A DNA stretch of 64,000 nucleotides, taken from the NCBI RefSeq assembly GCF_019443985.1, contig NZ_CP049301.1, positions 81,097 to 145,096 on the forward strand, written 5' to 3'. This stretch comes from Liquorilactobacillus hordei DSM 19519 (lineage in GTDB: Bacteria > Bacillota > Bacilli > Lactobacillales > Lactobacillaceae). The notes under the pieces are model-generated. The model ran no database searches, was not told where the DNA came from, and saw only the letters and a list, made by a program, of their open reading frames with translations. Positions 45,046 to 53,954 of the stretch are shown piece by piece. The translations under genes and the position numbers were made by a program. Numbering within the stretch: the first letter of the stretch is position 1; every line of letters begins with the position of its first letter.

Positions 45046-45504
45046 CTAGAGAATTGCAATTACGCAAACATCGCCATCAAAACCTTGTGATTCTTTGCTA
45101 ATTAATCTGGCAATTCCACGAGCGTCTGCTGCTGCTGCCTTAAACCCAAGGCCATTCTCCCCAATTGTTAAGTTTGCACCTACGGTTACTTTATCAGCAT
45201 CGGCTACCAAATCAGTTGTAACTTCGATAACATCACCTTTTTGTAGATGGTAAGCACGACCAATCTTTCCAGCTTCCAATTTCCATTTTGCTAGATCGAA
45301 ATCTGGATAACCATAATCAATCGGAGCGTGTGCTAATAGTACTTCTGCTGTTTCCTCTGAATTAGCTGGTTTTACTGCACGACTTTCTCCATCTGATTCT
45401 AAGACTCCTAGTTCCAAGAATTGACCATTTGAAAAATCCGTTGTCCCAACAACCGACTCAATATGTGCTGTTGCTGAAATTTTATCTAAAAATACTTTAC
45501 TCAT
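45046..45504 (-). CDS. Head decoration/stabilisation protein, 152 aa
   Basis: An Ala- and Gly-rich beta protein (SKVFLDKISATAHIESVVGTTDFSNGQFLELGVL ... ADADKVTVGANLTIGENG) placed directly before the capsid gene and after the protease-scaffold gene, the position of capsid decoration proteins. Length and composition fit the lambda D-like group in a general way. Confidence 0.65.
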   Translation of the reverse strand: MSKVFLDKISATAHIESVVGTTDFSNGQFLELGVLESDGESRAVKPANSEETAEVLLAHAPIDYGYPDFDLAKWKLEAGKIGRAYHLQKGDVIEVTTDLVADADKVTVGANLTIGENGLGFKAAAADARGIARLISKESQGFDGDVCVIAIL

Positions 45505-45528
45505 TCAATACACTACCTTTCTTATTTG

Positions 45529-46977
45529 CTATTTTTTTACAAAATACTTATCTACTTCTGGGCCATATTTCCCTTTTTGTTCGACAACATTGTTTCTTGT
45601 AAACACGGTTGCCCCTTCTTTTTTTGCGTCCTTCTCATTTTGAAAAATCGCATAAGCAATTTCTTTCTCTACTTCTTTTGGAGTAAGCTTTTCAAATTGC
45701 CCTTTTATCCTGTTGATTTGTTCATTTCCTAGACGTTCCTCAACCTTATTTAACATTTCTTCTTTAAGAGACATTTCTTCTCCTCGTTGGTAAGCTTGTA
45801 AATTAGCCAATTCTTCTTGTAACTCAGTAACCTTTGTTCTATTATTCTCAATATTATCTTTCTCTTCTTTAGTTGCATAGATAGGGAATACTTCAACCTT
45901 ATTTTGTAAATCTACTGTTACTTCTTCGTTATCACTAATAGAATAATTAATTTTGAAATATCGTGTATCGGCATCTGAATCCCAGTCATATAAAGCACAC
46001 ATAAAATAACCATCAAATGTTTCAAAAATAGAGTAATAAAGATCTGAAGAGTTATCATTTAAAACCGCATAAAGTTTGTTACGAGTATCTTCAAAAGACA
46101 ATTCAAATTGTGATTTTTCATTTTTCTTATCTTTTTCTTTATCACCTTTTTTAGAATCTTCGTCCTCGTTTTCTTTATTGTTATCTTCGACTTTATCCTT
46201 GTTCTTTGCTGTTTCTTCCTCAGAAGTCACTTCCGTAGTATTTTCTGATTCTTCTTCGTTTCCGACTTCATTGTCAACTACTTCATTTTCCTTGTTATCT
46301 ACATCTTTGTTCAAATCTTTAGCAGACATCAATTCCACTCCTTTCTCCTTTGTAAATTCTTTAATCATTTCCCTAATATCATTTTGTATCTTGTCATTAG
46401 AAAAATTTGTACTAATTGTTGATCCTGTCATAGCAGGAGTAGCCCCATCTCCCAAGATACAAAGACCAGAAAATTTTGCTTTAGTAAAGACTACTCTCCC
46501 CTCTGAATCAACATAGGCATCAGCATCAATGATTTCCATTGAATGCCCTTTAGTTCCACCTGACTCATCAAAAATATCTATTGAATCAGTAAATCTTGTC
46601 CATAAATATCCATAACAGACAAGCCAATCTTTTCCTCCCGATGTCTCCATATGAGCATCGTTATCTTCTGCTACAAAACCGTAAGCCTTAGTATTAAATT
46701 CAATTTTGACAGTCCCATCTTCATTTAATTTATATTGTTTTTCATGTCCACCAAAATCTTCATCTTTACCATCTGCTTTGATGTATCCTAGAATCGGTAC
46801 ATAAGGAAGTGTTTTTGCCGCATCAAGTAGTACCTCTTCAGAAAATACTGAATTATTTAAATTTTCTCCTGTATAAGCAACATATATCTTAACTTTCTGA
46901 AATCTTCCGTCATCAGTCATGTCCTGTTCGACTTTTTCAAATCTTGTAGGCGTTGCTATACTATCTATCCTTACCAT
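45529..46977 (-). CDS. Prohead protease fused to scaffold
   Basis: 482 residues. The first 190 carry the protease-like part with conserved YVPILGYI, GGTKGHSMEI (likely catalytic H and S) and AKFSGLCILGDG. A very acidic, low-complexity stretch follows (VDNKENEVVDNEVGNEEESENT...KKGDKEKDKKNE), then coiled coil (VTELQEELANLQAYQRGEEMSLKEEML) that fits a scaffold. One protein thus combines protease and scaffold, as in several phages. It lies between portal and decoration genes. Catalytic assignment is by eye. Confidence 0.75.
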   Translation of the reverse strand: MVRIDSIATPTRFEKVEQDMTDDGRFQKVKIYVAYTGENLNNSVFSEEVLLDAAKTLPYVPILGYIKADGKDEDFGGHEKQYKLNEDGTVKIEFNTKAYGFVAEDNDAHMETSGGKDWLVCYGYLWTRFTDSIDIFDESGGTKGHSMEIIDADAYVDSEGRVVFTKAKFSGLCILGDGATPAMTGSTISTNFSNDKIQNDIREMIKEFTKEKGVELMSAKDLNKDVDNKENEVVDNEVGNEEESENTTEVTSEEETAKNKDKVEDNNKENEDEDSKKGDKEKDKKNEKSQFELSFEDTRNKLYAVLNDNSSDLYYSIFETFDGYFMCALYDWDSDADTRYFKINYSISDNEEVTVDLQNKVEVFPIYATKEEKDNIENNRTKVTELQEELANLQAYQRGEEMSLKEEMLNKVEERLGNEQINRIKGQFEKLTPKEVEKEIAYAIFQNEKDAKKEGATVFTRNNVVEQKGKYGPEVDKYFVKK

Positions 46978-47000
46978 TTTTTCACCACCTAACGAATTTA

Positions 47001-48503
47001 TTACGATAACCTATCTGTATCATCCGTAGGCTCATCTGTCTCTGGTCTTCCAGTTTCAGCAGATTGTTGACTTCCAGATAAAGTATTAGAAGTTGGCTTC
47101 ACAACCATTAGATTATCTATATTTAGCACATTCTGCTCGAACTGTAATTTAGATATAATTTCTATTGGATCTAATCCACATGAGGCCAGATAGTCCAAAC
47201 GTGAACCTCCAAAACTTAGTTGGTCTTTAACGATTGCGATATCATCTTTCAAACTGAAATTTGATTGTCTTACAAATTTGAATCTCCAACCTACTTTTGT
47301 TTTAGTTTTGATACTTGTTAATAATAAGTTATAGTAATTTTCAAAAAGCGGGAATACATTTGTATATATCCAATTAGCGTCCTTTTGCAATGAGTCTTTT
47401 ACGATATTTGCTGATGTGGTTGAACCCCCAAATATTGATTCTGGGACACCTAAATCATAAAATATTTGTTTAGCACTCTTGTTTAAAGTGTCATAAGCAC
47501 TTGTTACTCCTGCATTATTTAAAGGAACATTGGTTAAATTATTTGGTGATGTAATTGATACAACACCTGCTGGCAACCTACTACGCATGGCAGCATCGTA
47601 AATTTTAGCAGTTTCTACATTCATAGCAGGTTTACTATCACTGTTTAAAGGTATCTTTGAATGGACAATACGCATATTGTCAATCGTGTCTTGAATATCT
47701 ATGTTTTCTTTCGCTTGATCCATCGAAACACTATCTAATAACAAACCAGCAAAAGGAGAAATCGCTACCCCACCATTATTTAATGAGGTTAAATCCATTG
47801 TGAAGGCGACTCCTTTATTAGATAAAAGATACATTTTATTGTTGTACCATTGTGTCGTGTCTTTATTATTTCCACTCTTATAATCTGCATAAGCTTGTTG
47901 AATTTCTGTGGGCATACCTGCCGATGTGTCATCATTAAACTTACTCATATCTAGATAATATCTATAGACACCATTTGTCTGTTGAGCAATCTCACACCAT
48001 TCCACTGGAAATTCAATATATGCAACCCCTGTATTATCTTGTATTTGATATACATAACACACTCCGTTTAGTAGCATTTCTTTTAAAAAGAATGGGGCGT
48101 AATATCTAATATTAAACTGCGAAACCCCATAGGCAATATCTATATAATCCTGTGATAAATTTCCTTCTAAATCGTAAATTTTATTACCCATCACTGGATA
48201 TACTGAATAATTAAAAGTTGGAATAGATTGATAATAATCAACCACTCTAGTAATTAATCCATTTTTTACATAAGCACCACGCATAGTAGCAGCAATTGAA
48301 CCAGTATTACTTGTTGGATTCTTGAGAAAATTTAAAATATTCTCTTTATTTGTGCTTGCAGAAGATGTAGAGGATATTCTTGCTCTAGGATCAGCGAAGG
48401 CATCAGCAAAAGCTTGATTCGTTTTTCTTACATCTTTTACATTGTTTCTGTACTGTCTTCGTTTATCATTTCGCAGTTTATTTCTTGCAAAATTATTTGG
48501 CAC
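47001..48503 (-). CDS. Portal protein
   Basis: 500 residues with a basic N terminus, a core (TGSIAATMRGAYVKNGLITRVVDYYQSIPTFNYSVYP; LGVPESIFGGSTTSANIVKDSL) and helical wing and stem segments, as in SPP1-like portals. It follows the large terminase and precedes the protease, as expected. The C terminus is hydrophilic and probably extends into the capsid. Start is an ATG after AGGTGAGAAAGTGCCA region. Confidence 0.83.
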   Translation of the reverse strand: MPNNFARNKLRNDKRRQYRNNVKDVRKTNQAFADAFADPRARISSTSSASTNKENILNFLKNPTSNTGSIAATMRGAYVKNGLITRVVDYYQSIPTFNYSVYPVMGNKIYDLEGNLSQDYIDIAYGVSQFNIRYYAPFFLKEMLLNGVCYVYQIQDNTGVAYIEFPVEWCEIAQQTNGVYRYYLDMSKFNDDTSAGMPTEIQQAYADYKSGNNKDTTQWYNNKMYLLSNKGVAFTMDLTSLNNGGVAISPFAGLLLDSVSMDQAKENIDIQDTIDNMRIVHSKIPLNSDSKPAMNVETAKIYDAAMRSRLPAGVVSITSPNNLTNVPLNNAGVTSAYDTLNKSAKQIFYDLGVPESIFGGSTTSANIVKDSLQKDANWIYTNVFPLFENYYNLLLTSIKTKTKVGWRFKFVRQSNFSLKDDIAIVKDQLSFGGSRLDYLASCGLDPIEIISKLQFEQNVLNIDNLMVVKPTSNTLSGSQQSAETGRPETDEPTDDTDRLS

Positions 48504-48513
48504 TTTCTCACCT

Positions 48514-50274
48514 CTACATCATTAAATAATTTAGTAAATCTTTATCTGAATAATTATCTTTTAGCTTTTTTTCAAATTCATTTGCATAATAATTTCCGTA
48601 TGCAATTGAACTGTATCTATCTTTTGTTGTGCTTCCGACTTCATGAATTCTGATATATCCACCATCACGAATATCATATTCTAAATTGACAAGCTCATTT
48701 ACCAAAGCAGATGCCTGTTGATAAGCATAAAGATCTCTATGTTGTTCCTCTGCTGATTTCTTTACAAAGCCACCTTCAGAAACTAATTCTTCACGTTTTT
48801 CAATATCATTCATTGGAAGTCTAAGCTTTCCATTTTCAATAACCGTTTTTAATTGAACTGCAATTTCATGATTAAACTGTGCATTTGCTTTAACTGTATA
48901 AACCATTTTCAATCCATCGGTTTTATTACGTTCATTCGTAGCTTGATCATTAACGCAAGCCCAGGCAGGGTATTCAGTATCACGATTTTTGTCATATAAA
49001 ACTCTACAACAGGCATCAAAAACACCTAATCCATTACCATTAGCATCCATAACAACATAATCTGCCTCAAAATCGTAATACAGTTGCTTAAGTCTTATGG
49101 CTAAATCTTCAGTTGCAATCGACTGCTGTATACTCTCAAGATAAACAATATCTCTCCTGTATTCGTCTCCGTCTTTAATTAATCTAAAACACGTAAAGGC
49201 TGAAGTATCATTCTTTACATTCTTATTTCCACCCATCAAAGCAATATCCAACGCTACAAGACGAATTTCAGAATTATCAATTCTTTTTAAGTTACTTAAT
49301 TTCTTAGGATTGGATCTTGCTTTATTTTCAATGAATTCCATATCCGTTGGTGGCATAAAAGTTTTATTTATTGTCCTTATTTTGTTTAAAGGAGCTAATT
49401 TGTAATAGGCTTTATCGTTTTCACCAACAAACAATGCTTCGTATTCCATGGCAAACCCTGTCTGATCCATATTCTCTGCAGAACGTTGTTGCATAACACG
49501 ATCTTGAGAAAGTAATTTGTGTTTTATAGATAACTGATAAGGCAAATCAACTACAAATGTATTTTGATTTTTTATCATCTTTTTTACAAAATCTTTAAAA
49601 CTGTCCCATATCCAGTTTGTTTTATACCAAGCAGAGGATATATATAGTTCTTTATTTTCTTCTGTTGGTACATCTTTATATTCTGGCAAATCCATAAAAG
49701 CAGGATGTCTATTAACATTAAGCATAGGTTTCAATATTTTATCTACAACGTCTTTCTTTACAAGACGGAATTCATCTACTACCAATATGTTCCCGCGAAG
49801 TCCACGAGCATTATCATTTGATGTGACTGCTTGTATCTTTGAACCATTTGGGAAAGTAACCGATGTATCATTAATTGAATTCTTGATATTCTTTATGTCT
49901 CCTATTTCATACCTAACTGCTGGATAATTATTGTAAAGAGACACTATTTTTTCGGTAATAATTTTTGATGCTTGTCCTCTTGTTCCTGATGCCAATATAA
50001 TATTCGAACTTGGATATAATATTGATCTGACTATGCAAAAGATAGCAATTAAGTAACTTTTACCTTGCCCACGAGCTGCGATGTACATAAAGAAGTCAAT
50101 TTTACCCATCATATACATCAATATCTTTTGATATAGAAACAAGTTCATTCCAAGATAATCCGTAACAAATTTTTGTGGATTCTTACGCCAATAACCTACC
50201 CACTTCATCATGTTTTCTTCTTTTATATGAAGATAGCCATCTTGTTTAGTTTCATTCTTCTTTTTTCCGTTCAT
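48514..50274 (-). CDS. Terminase large subunit
   Basis: 586 residues from ATG at 50274; the TTG 13 codons upstream overlaps the preceding gene and was rejected. ATPase motifs are Walker A AARGQGKS and Walker B ILVVDEF. The C-terminal nuclease domain shows RLVALDIALMGG (first acidic residue), VVMDANGNG and a further acidic site near the end. It drives DNA packaging through the portal. Its closeness to a large inverted repeat at 51299-51370 suggests that the packaging start could lie there. Confidence 0.9.
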   Translation of the reverse strand: MNGKKKNETKQDGYLHIKEENMMKWVGYWRKNPQKFVTDYLGMNLFLYQKILMYMMGKIDFFMYIAARGQGKSYLIAIFCIVRSILYPSSNIILASGTRGQASKIITEKIVSLYNNYPAVRYEIGDIKNIKNSINDTSVTFPNGSKIQAVTSNDNARGLRGNILVVDEFRLVKKDVVDKILKPMLNVNRHPAFMDLPEYKDVPTEENKELYISSAWYKTNWIWDSFKDFVKKMIKNQNTFVVDLPYQLSIKHKLLSQDRVMQQRSAENMDQTGFAMEYEALFVGENDKAYYKLAPLNKIRTINKTFMPPTDMEFIENKARSNPKKLSNLKRIDNSEIRLVALDIALMGGNKNVKNDTSAFTCFRLIKDGDEYRRDIVYLESIQQSIATEDLAIRLKQLYYDFEADYVVMDANGNGLGVFDACCRVLYDKNRDTEYPAWACVNDQATNERNKTDGLKMVYTVKANAQFNHEIAVQLKTVIENGKLRLPMNDIEKREELVSEGGFVKKSAEEQHRDLYAYQQASALVNELVNLEYDIRDGGYIRIHEVGSTTKDRYSSIAYGNYYANEFEKKLKDNYSDKDLLNYLMM

Positions 50275-51052
50275 CGTATAAGCTGTCCACCTCCTCTTCG
50301 GTGGCAACCCCAAATACTCTTTTCATTGGGACAACAAACCATTTTTCAATATATTCTTTTATATTTTCGACATCTTCCGACCCTTTAGGTTCTGGAATAG
50401 GAGCATGACTCTCCCAATCTTTTGTTCTTTCACCCAAAGTTTGTGTTCCATCGTCTTTTGAATTTAACAATGTATCTAGACCCAGATCTTTCAAATCATC
50501 TGAATAAGCTTTTCTTAGTTTAGTGATACTGTTACTATCACCTTCAGCTAAACTTTCATTGAGAGCAGCTTCTAATTTAACATTCTGTCTATATCTCATA
50601 AGTTCAAATGTTGTATTAGGTACTTTTATATTGATTAAGTTTTGCAACGAAGCTTCAAGATTGAAGTACTCATCTTCTGTATGATCTCCGCCCCACTTAT
50701 TCATGATTTCATCAGTAACGACAAAACTACTCCGTGCGCTTTGGCTTTCATTATCTGTAAAAACAGAATCACTAAAAAATACATATTTTTTATAAGGTGC
50801 TATTTTTTGCAGGTAATCTGTAAAATTCCCTTCTGCATCTTCGATTATTTCTCTATAAGACTTTTCGATATATGCAACATTCATTAATTGACATATTGAA
50901 ATTGCAGCATTTTTACCGCCTTTTTCAACTAGCCCATTAGCACAATTTTTACAAATAGAAAAATCGCTATTTAATAAGTTATTTTTATGCTTTACGAATG
51001 TTCTTTCACCCTTATTTTGTTTACAAATTATACATGTGTAATTTCTAGCCAT
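50252..51052 (-). CDS. Zinc-finger protein, candidate small terminase
   Basis: 266 residues, ATG after GAGGTGTAATT. An N-terminal four-cysteine zinc knuckle (CIICKQ at 7-10, CKNC about 24 residues on) is followed by a helical region and an acidic C terminus. It overlaps the large terminase by 23 bases in the position of the small subunit. The zinc finger at the N terminus would give DNA binding in place of the usual HTH. The overlap hints at coupled translation. Identity is inferred from synteny. Confidence 0.6.
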   Translation of the reverse strand: MARNYTCIICKQNKGERTFVKHKNNLLNSDFSICKNCANGLVEKGGKNAAISICQLMNVAYIEKSYREIIEDAEGNFTDYLQKIAPYKKYVFFSDSVFTDNESQSARSSFVVTDEIMNKWGGDHTEDEYFNLEASLQNLINIKVPNTTFELMRYRQNVKLEAALNESLAEGDSNSITKLRKAYSDDLKDLGLDTLLNSKDDGTQTLGERTKDWESHAPIPEPKGSEDVENIKEYIEKWFVVPMKRVFGVATEEEVDSLYDERKKEE

Positions 51053-51054
51053 AA

Positions 51055-51267
51055 TTACACCTCGTCCATCGCGGGTAGCTTAGCATAGTCTGTTTCTTCA
51101 AGGTTAGTCAAAGTTATACTAAGGTTTTTTAGAGCATTTGAATAACGCTCTAAATCTGCCATATCATGAATATCTAATTCACTTTTCCGTTCTTGAACGA
51201 TCCTACTGATTTTTGACTCAATAAACAGAATGTGATTAAATATTTTTTCTGCAATACCATTATTCAT
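51055..51267 (-). CDS. Small helical protein, first gene of late operon, 70 aa
   Basis: Begins MNNGIAEKIFNHILFIESKISR and is one or two coiled-coil helices. Its start overlaps an AT-rich leader that contains the large inverted repeat. Unknown function; it could be part of the terminase complex because it is directly upstream of the zinc-finger gene with a 2-base gap. Confidence 0.6.
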   Translation of the reverse strand: MNNGIAEKIFNHILFIESKISRIVQERKSELDIHDMADLERYSNALKNLSITLTNLEETDYAKLPAMDEV

Positions 51268-51602
51268 ATACTCATCTCTCTTTCTCTCTACTCATACGAT
51301 TAAAACAACAGTCAATATTTCAGGTCTGGATTTTTGAGGAGGCGACTTATTTATTGACTGCTGTTTTAATCACACAAGTGTGTGATTTTCTGATTACGGT
51401 AAACCAACCACTCAGAAAAGGGTTTTTTATTATTATTTTCATGAATTACTATTTTTTTATTAGTATTTCGTAAAAATAATAAAAGGGTACACTTTTGTTA
51501 CCAAAATTATCTAGATCGTCATCTATTACGATAATTGTGCGTAAGCACTTATTTACATTAAGCTAGTTTTATAGAGTTCTATGAACTCTCATTATTAGCA
51601 GA
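51268..51602. other. Noncoding interval upstream of late genes
   Basis: 335 bases. It holds the large inverted repeat 51299-51370, a short palindrome (CACACAAGTGTGTG at 51371-51384), CTGA...TCAG hairpin sequence near 51390, an A/T-tract stretch with inverted repeats (51418-51490) and the hairpin-like end of the HU transcript (GAGTTC...GAACTC, 51575-51590). I found no convincing late promoter and no gene. Confidence 0.6.
51299..51370. repeat. Large imperfect inverted repeat before the late operon
   Basis: 19-base arms (51299-51317 and 51352-51370) matching at 18 positions around a 34-base loop that includes GAGGAGGCG on plus. It lies immediately upstream of the terminase genes; candidate cos/pac site or late-leader RNA structure. 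It is not a terminator (no T run). Confidence 0.6.
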
Positions 51603-51881
51603 CTAATTCGTCAAGGATTTGCTAGGCTTAGCTTTAACAACATATTTTGCAGGTACGTTAATAGTTCCACCTGTAAAGTTGTTAACTCGTGTATGTGCCT
51701 CTTTGAATTCCACATTTAATCGTAAAAAGTCCTTAAGACTGACTGATTTGTGTTCTGCAAGCACATCTTTAATTGTGACAATTACAGCATCTAGCGCTTC
51801 TTGCGCAGCAATTTTTGTTGTTCCCTTGTTCTCTGCAATACGTGCCACAAGTTCTTTCTTTGATACAACTTTTTCTGACAT
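51603..51881 (-). CDS. HU-family DNA-binding protein
   Basis: 92 residues from ATG at 51881. The family pattern is clear: MSEKVVSKKELVARIAENKG, DAVIVTIKDVLAEHKSVSLKDFLRLNVEF and the DNA-binding arm around NNFTGGTINVPAKYVVKAKPSKSL. HU in a phage or plasmid genome can bend DNA for replication, packaging or repression loops. Operator-like copy 15 precedes it, and its 5 prime region includes a perfect hairpin (51954-51976). Confidence 0.92.
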   Translation of the reverse strand: MSEKVVSKKELVARIAENKGTTKIAAQEALDAVIVTIKDVLAEHKSVSLKDFLRLNVEFKEAHTRVNNFTGGTINVPAKYVVKAKPSKSLTN

Positions 51882-51896
51882 TCGCTCACTCTCTTT

Positions 51897-51910
51897 CATT
51901 ATGTTTATTT
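51897..51910 (-). promoter_or_regulatory. Dispersed operator-like element, copy 15
   Basis: AAATAAACATAATG followed by AAAGAGAGTGAG, 16 bases before the HU start. Upstream, GTTCGATAT (51954-51962) and ATATCGAAC (51968-51976) form a perfect hairpin. Confidence 0.62.
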
Positions 51911-52037
51911 GTAGTGGAGTCGTTTTAAGAGTTTTCCCTTATAGACCCCATAAGTTCGATATTCATCATATCGAACAACAGGTGTAGCACAAAGTTTATT
52001 TGTGTGGGGATAATACCCCTACACTATATATGCAGAG

Positions 52038-52688
52038 TTATTCTGGATTATTCAACCATTTTTTGGTTTTTTTACAAATATTTTTCAAAATTTTATAAAT
52101 ATTTTGAAAAGTCGTCTCAGATTTTTCGGCAATTTCTCTCACAGTGATATCACCATCAAACATTTTTATGACTTCCTTTTCTCGTCCTGTACATTCATTT
52201 ATAATTACGTCCCAGAGCCACGAGATTGCTCCTCTAAGCTCTTCTAAATCAGTTTGAGTATAATTACACCCATTGATAATAAAACGTCTTATATCATCTT
52301 CTGATAAGCTTTGAGGATTAAATAATCTTTTAATAAATTCTTTGTTGATATGTTTATTTGTATTGACGCTAATTTCATTTAACTGTTCAATAATTTCACT
52401 AGATATAGGTACGGTATTCCGACCAGTCGTGAAATTACTTCTATAGTCTCTTTCACTTCTATAGTAACCATATTCAACTTTCCTACCAGATGGAAGATCT
52501 TTACTTTCTAGTAAATAATTAGCAATTCTATCTAGATAATTCCCCGTATTAGTTTCCTCAATAGTCCCATTTTTACTAATAACTCCCCTAATTTCATTGT
52601 TTAGAGTTTCTTCGTTTATGATTCTGTCAATATGTTTACTTCTGTCATAGAACGTTTTTTTCTCTTTATCAAATAACTTATTATTCAA
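52038..52688 (-). CDS. Sigma/ArpU-like regulatory protein with region-4-type HTH
   Basis: 216 residues. The C-terminal 55 residues (CTGREKEVIKMFDGDITVREIAEKSETTFQNIYKILKNICKKTKKWL) have the shape of sigma-70 region 4 / LuxR-like HTH. The N-terminal two thirds (charged, with KHINKEFIKRLF) may be a regulatory or core-binding domain. It is upstream of HU and the late operon and has its own promoter with a long inverted repeat. It could activate late transcription, as ArpU/sigma-like proteins do. Two copies of the operator-like element lie in its coding sequence. Confidence 0.7.
   Translation of the reverse strand: MNNKLFDKEKKTFYDRSKHIDRIINEETLNNEIRGVISKNGTIEETNTGNYLDRIANYLLESKDLPSGRKVEYGYYRSERDYRSNFTTGRNTVPISSEIIEQLNEISVNTNKHINKEFIKRLFNPQSLSEDDIRRFIINGCNYTQTDLEELRGAISWLWDVIINECTGREKEVIKMFDGDITVREIAEKSETTFQNIYKILKNICKKTKKWLNNPE
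52346..52359 (-). promoter_or_regulatory. Dispersed operator-like element, copy 16, inside a gene
   Basis: AAATAAACATATCA within codons for TNKHI of the HTH protein, in the sense of transcription. Confidence 0.45.
52628..52641 (-). promoter_or_regulatory. Dispersed operator-like element, copy 17, inside a gene
   Basis: AAGTAAACATATTG near the start of the HTH gene (codons RSKHID), about 50 bases after its ATG. Confidence 0.45.
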
Positions 52689-52713
52689 AAATTATCACAC
52701 CTTTCATACTATA

Positions 52714-52743
52714 ATTATACTAAACGAAAGGTTAATCTGTCAC
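52714..52743 (-). promoter_or_regulatory. Promoter of the HTH regulator with inverted-repeat operator
   Basis: GTGACA (52738-52743), 18-base spacer and TATAAT (52714-52719). A perfect 13-base inverted repeat, GAAAGGTTAATCT at 52726-52738 and AGATTAACCTTTC at 52771-52783, has one arm inside the spacer and the other about 30 bases upstream, a layout suited to cooperative or looped repressor binding. Confidence 0.7.
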
Positions 52744-52940
52744 GATTTCACTAACTTTTGAAATGATGATAGATTAACCTTTCATGAATACTATTGATTA
52801 ATATTATATTATCTTGTGTAACTGCGAGAAATGAGTAGAAAAATAAGAGCAAATTTGTAAAAGAGAAAATTCACTTTAGTGAATTGAGCTTATATAGCTT
52901 CTTTTCATAGGGTGTTCTAGTATAGGGTCTTCTTATATGT

Positions 52941-53066
52941 AACACGAAAGAACACTTTTTTGTTACTTTTGAGATACAGCGACAACACGAAAGAACACTT
53001 TTTCGTTACTTTTGAGATACAGCGACAACACGAAAGAACACTTTTTCGTTACTTTTGAGATACAGC
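52941..53066. repeat. Three tandem 43-base repeats
   Basis: Three copies with period 43 (starts 52941, 52984, 53027; third lacks the last 3 bases), nearly identical: AACACGAAAGAACACTTTTT then CGTTACTTTTGAGATACAG. Each copy has an internal hairpin ACGAAA...TTTCGT. They directly follow the stop of the replication protein (53076) and have a period near four helical turns, so a protein-binding array or replication origin is likely. Confidence 0.85.
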
Positions 53067-53075
53067 CCCCTGTCT

Positions 53076-53891
53076 TTACATAATAACCCCATAAACAATT
53101 CTATTAATTCTCCCGTCAAGCCAACTATTTTTAACAAAGTCTTCTAATTTATTTCTATCTTTATAATGGCTATAGTATATTTTTTTAATTCCACCTCTAT
53201 CTGCCAGATTCACCTTAATCGTTGCCAATAGTTTATTTTCGCTTAAGAAATCAACACTTTTATTTAATGCACTATATGAAATATGCGCCCTTTCCGTGAT
53301 ATCCTCATGCGAAGAATAACAAACTGAAGTTGAATTTTGACTTTCTATTCCCCCATCAAATATATATGATCTAATCGCCGCATAACTAGCTAAAATGCTT
53401 AATGTTTTTATAGATGAGGATTTTTTTATTATATTAAGTATGTCATTACAGTATATTTTAGAAAAATTAGCGTTGTAATCAGACAATGTAACATCATAAT
53501 ATTTAGTCTTCTCGCCCCAGCTATATCTAGTATTAATAAAACCTTTTTCAACTAGGCCACTAATTGCATTCTCGATTTGTTGTAATCCTTTTCTACCGAT
53601 ATTTAGTTTTTTTGATAAAAACTGCGCATTAAAATCATACACAATCCAACCATGTGCCATTGCAGTTAGATATGTATACAAAGCTATCTCCTGATATGTT
53701 ATATCTTCGTTATCAAGAAGCGAGTTTGGTATTTTCCCAAAGTTTCTATATTTTTCTTTATTGTCTTCTTCTGTTTTTTTAGTTCTATTTAATAACGAAT
53801 ACTGTTCCTCTTTTTGTTCTTGTGTCATATTTTTATTGTTATTTATTAATTCTCTATATCTGCTGTCTAATGAGTCGTAAGTATTTTCCAT
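53076..53891 (-). CDS. Replication protein with winged-helix/DnaD-like N terminus
   Basis: 271 residues. The segment FGKIPNSLLDNEDITYQEIALYTYLTAMAHGW (from about residue 50) is the usual opening of phage replisome organisers and helix-turn-helix replication proteins, and a winged helix follows (FLSKKLNIGRKGLQQIENAISGLVEKGFI). The second half may be another winged helix (HEDITERAHISYSALNKSVDFLSENKLL). Three 43-base repeats lie just past its stop and could be its target. It has a strong promoter in the divergent region. It may load the replication machinery at a phage origin distinct from the RepA_N one. Confidence 0.72.
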   Translation of the reverse strand: MENTYDSLDSRYRELINNNKNMTQEQKEEQYSLLNRTKKTEEDNKEKYRNFGKIPNSLLDNEDITYQEIALYTYLTAMAHGWIVYDFNAQFLSKKLNIGRKGLQQIENAISGLVEKGFINTRYSWGEKTKYYDVTLSDYNANFSKIYCNDILNIIKKSSSIKTLSILASYAAIRSYIFDGGIESQNSTSVCYSSHEDITERAHISYSALNKSVDFLSENKLLATIKVNLADRGGIKKIYYSHYKDRNKLEDFVKNSWLDGRINRIVYGVIM

Positions 53892-53910
53892 TATTACCTC
53901 CCAATTTTAT

Positions 53911-53924
53911 AAATAAACATATTA
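53911..53924 (+). promoter_or_regulatory. Dispersed operator-like element, copy 18
   Basis: AAATAAACATATTA followed by CAATAA in the divergent promoter region, pointing towards the helicase; on the minus strand it lies in the leader of the replication gene. Confidence 0.55.
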
Positions 53925-53954
53925 CAATAATAAAAATGAATATACCTGATAAAT

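Noticed and set aside
52941..53066. CRISPR array
   Set aside because: Repeats abut each other without spacers and are only three; no cas genes are near.
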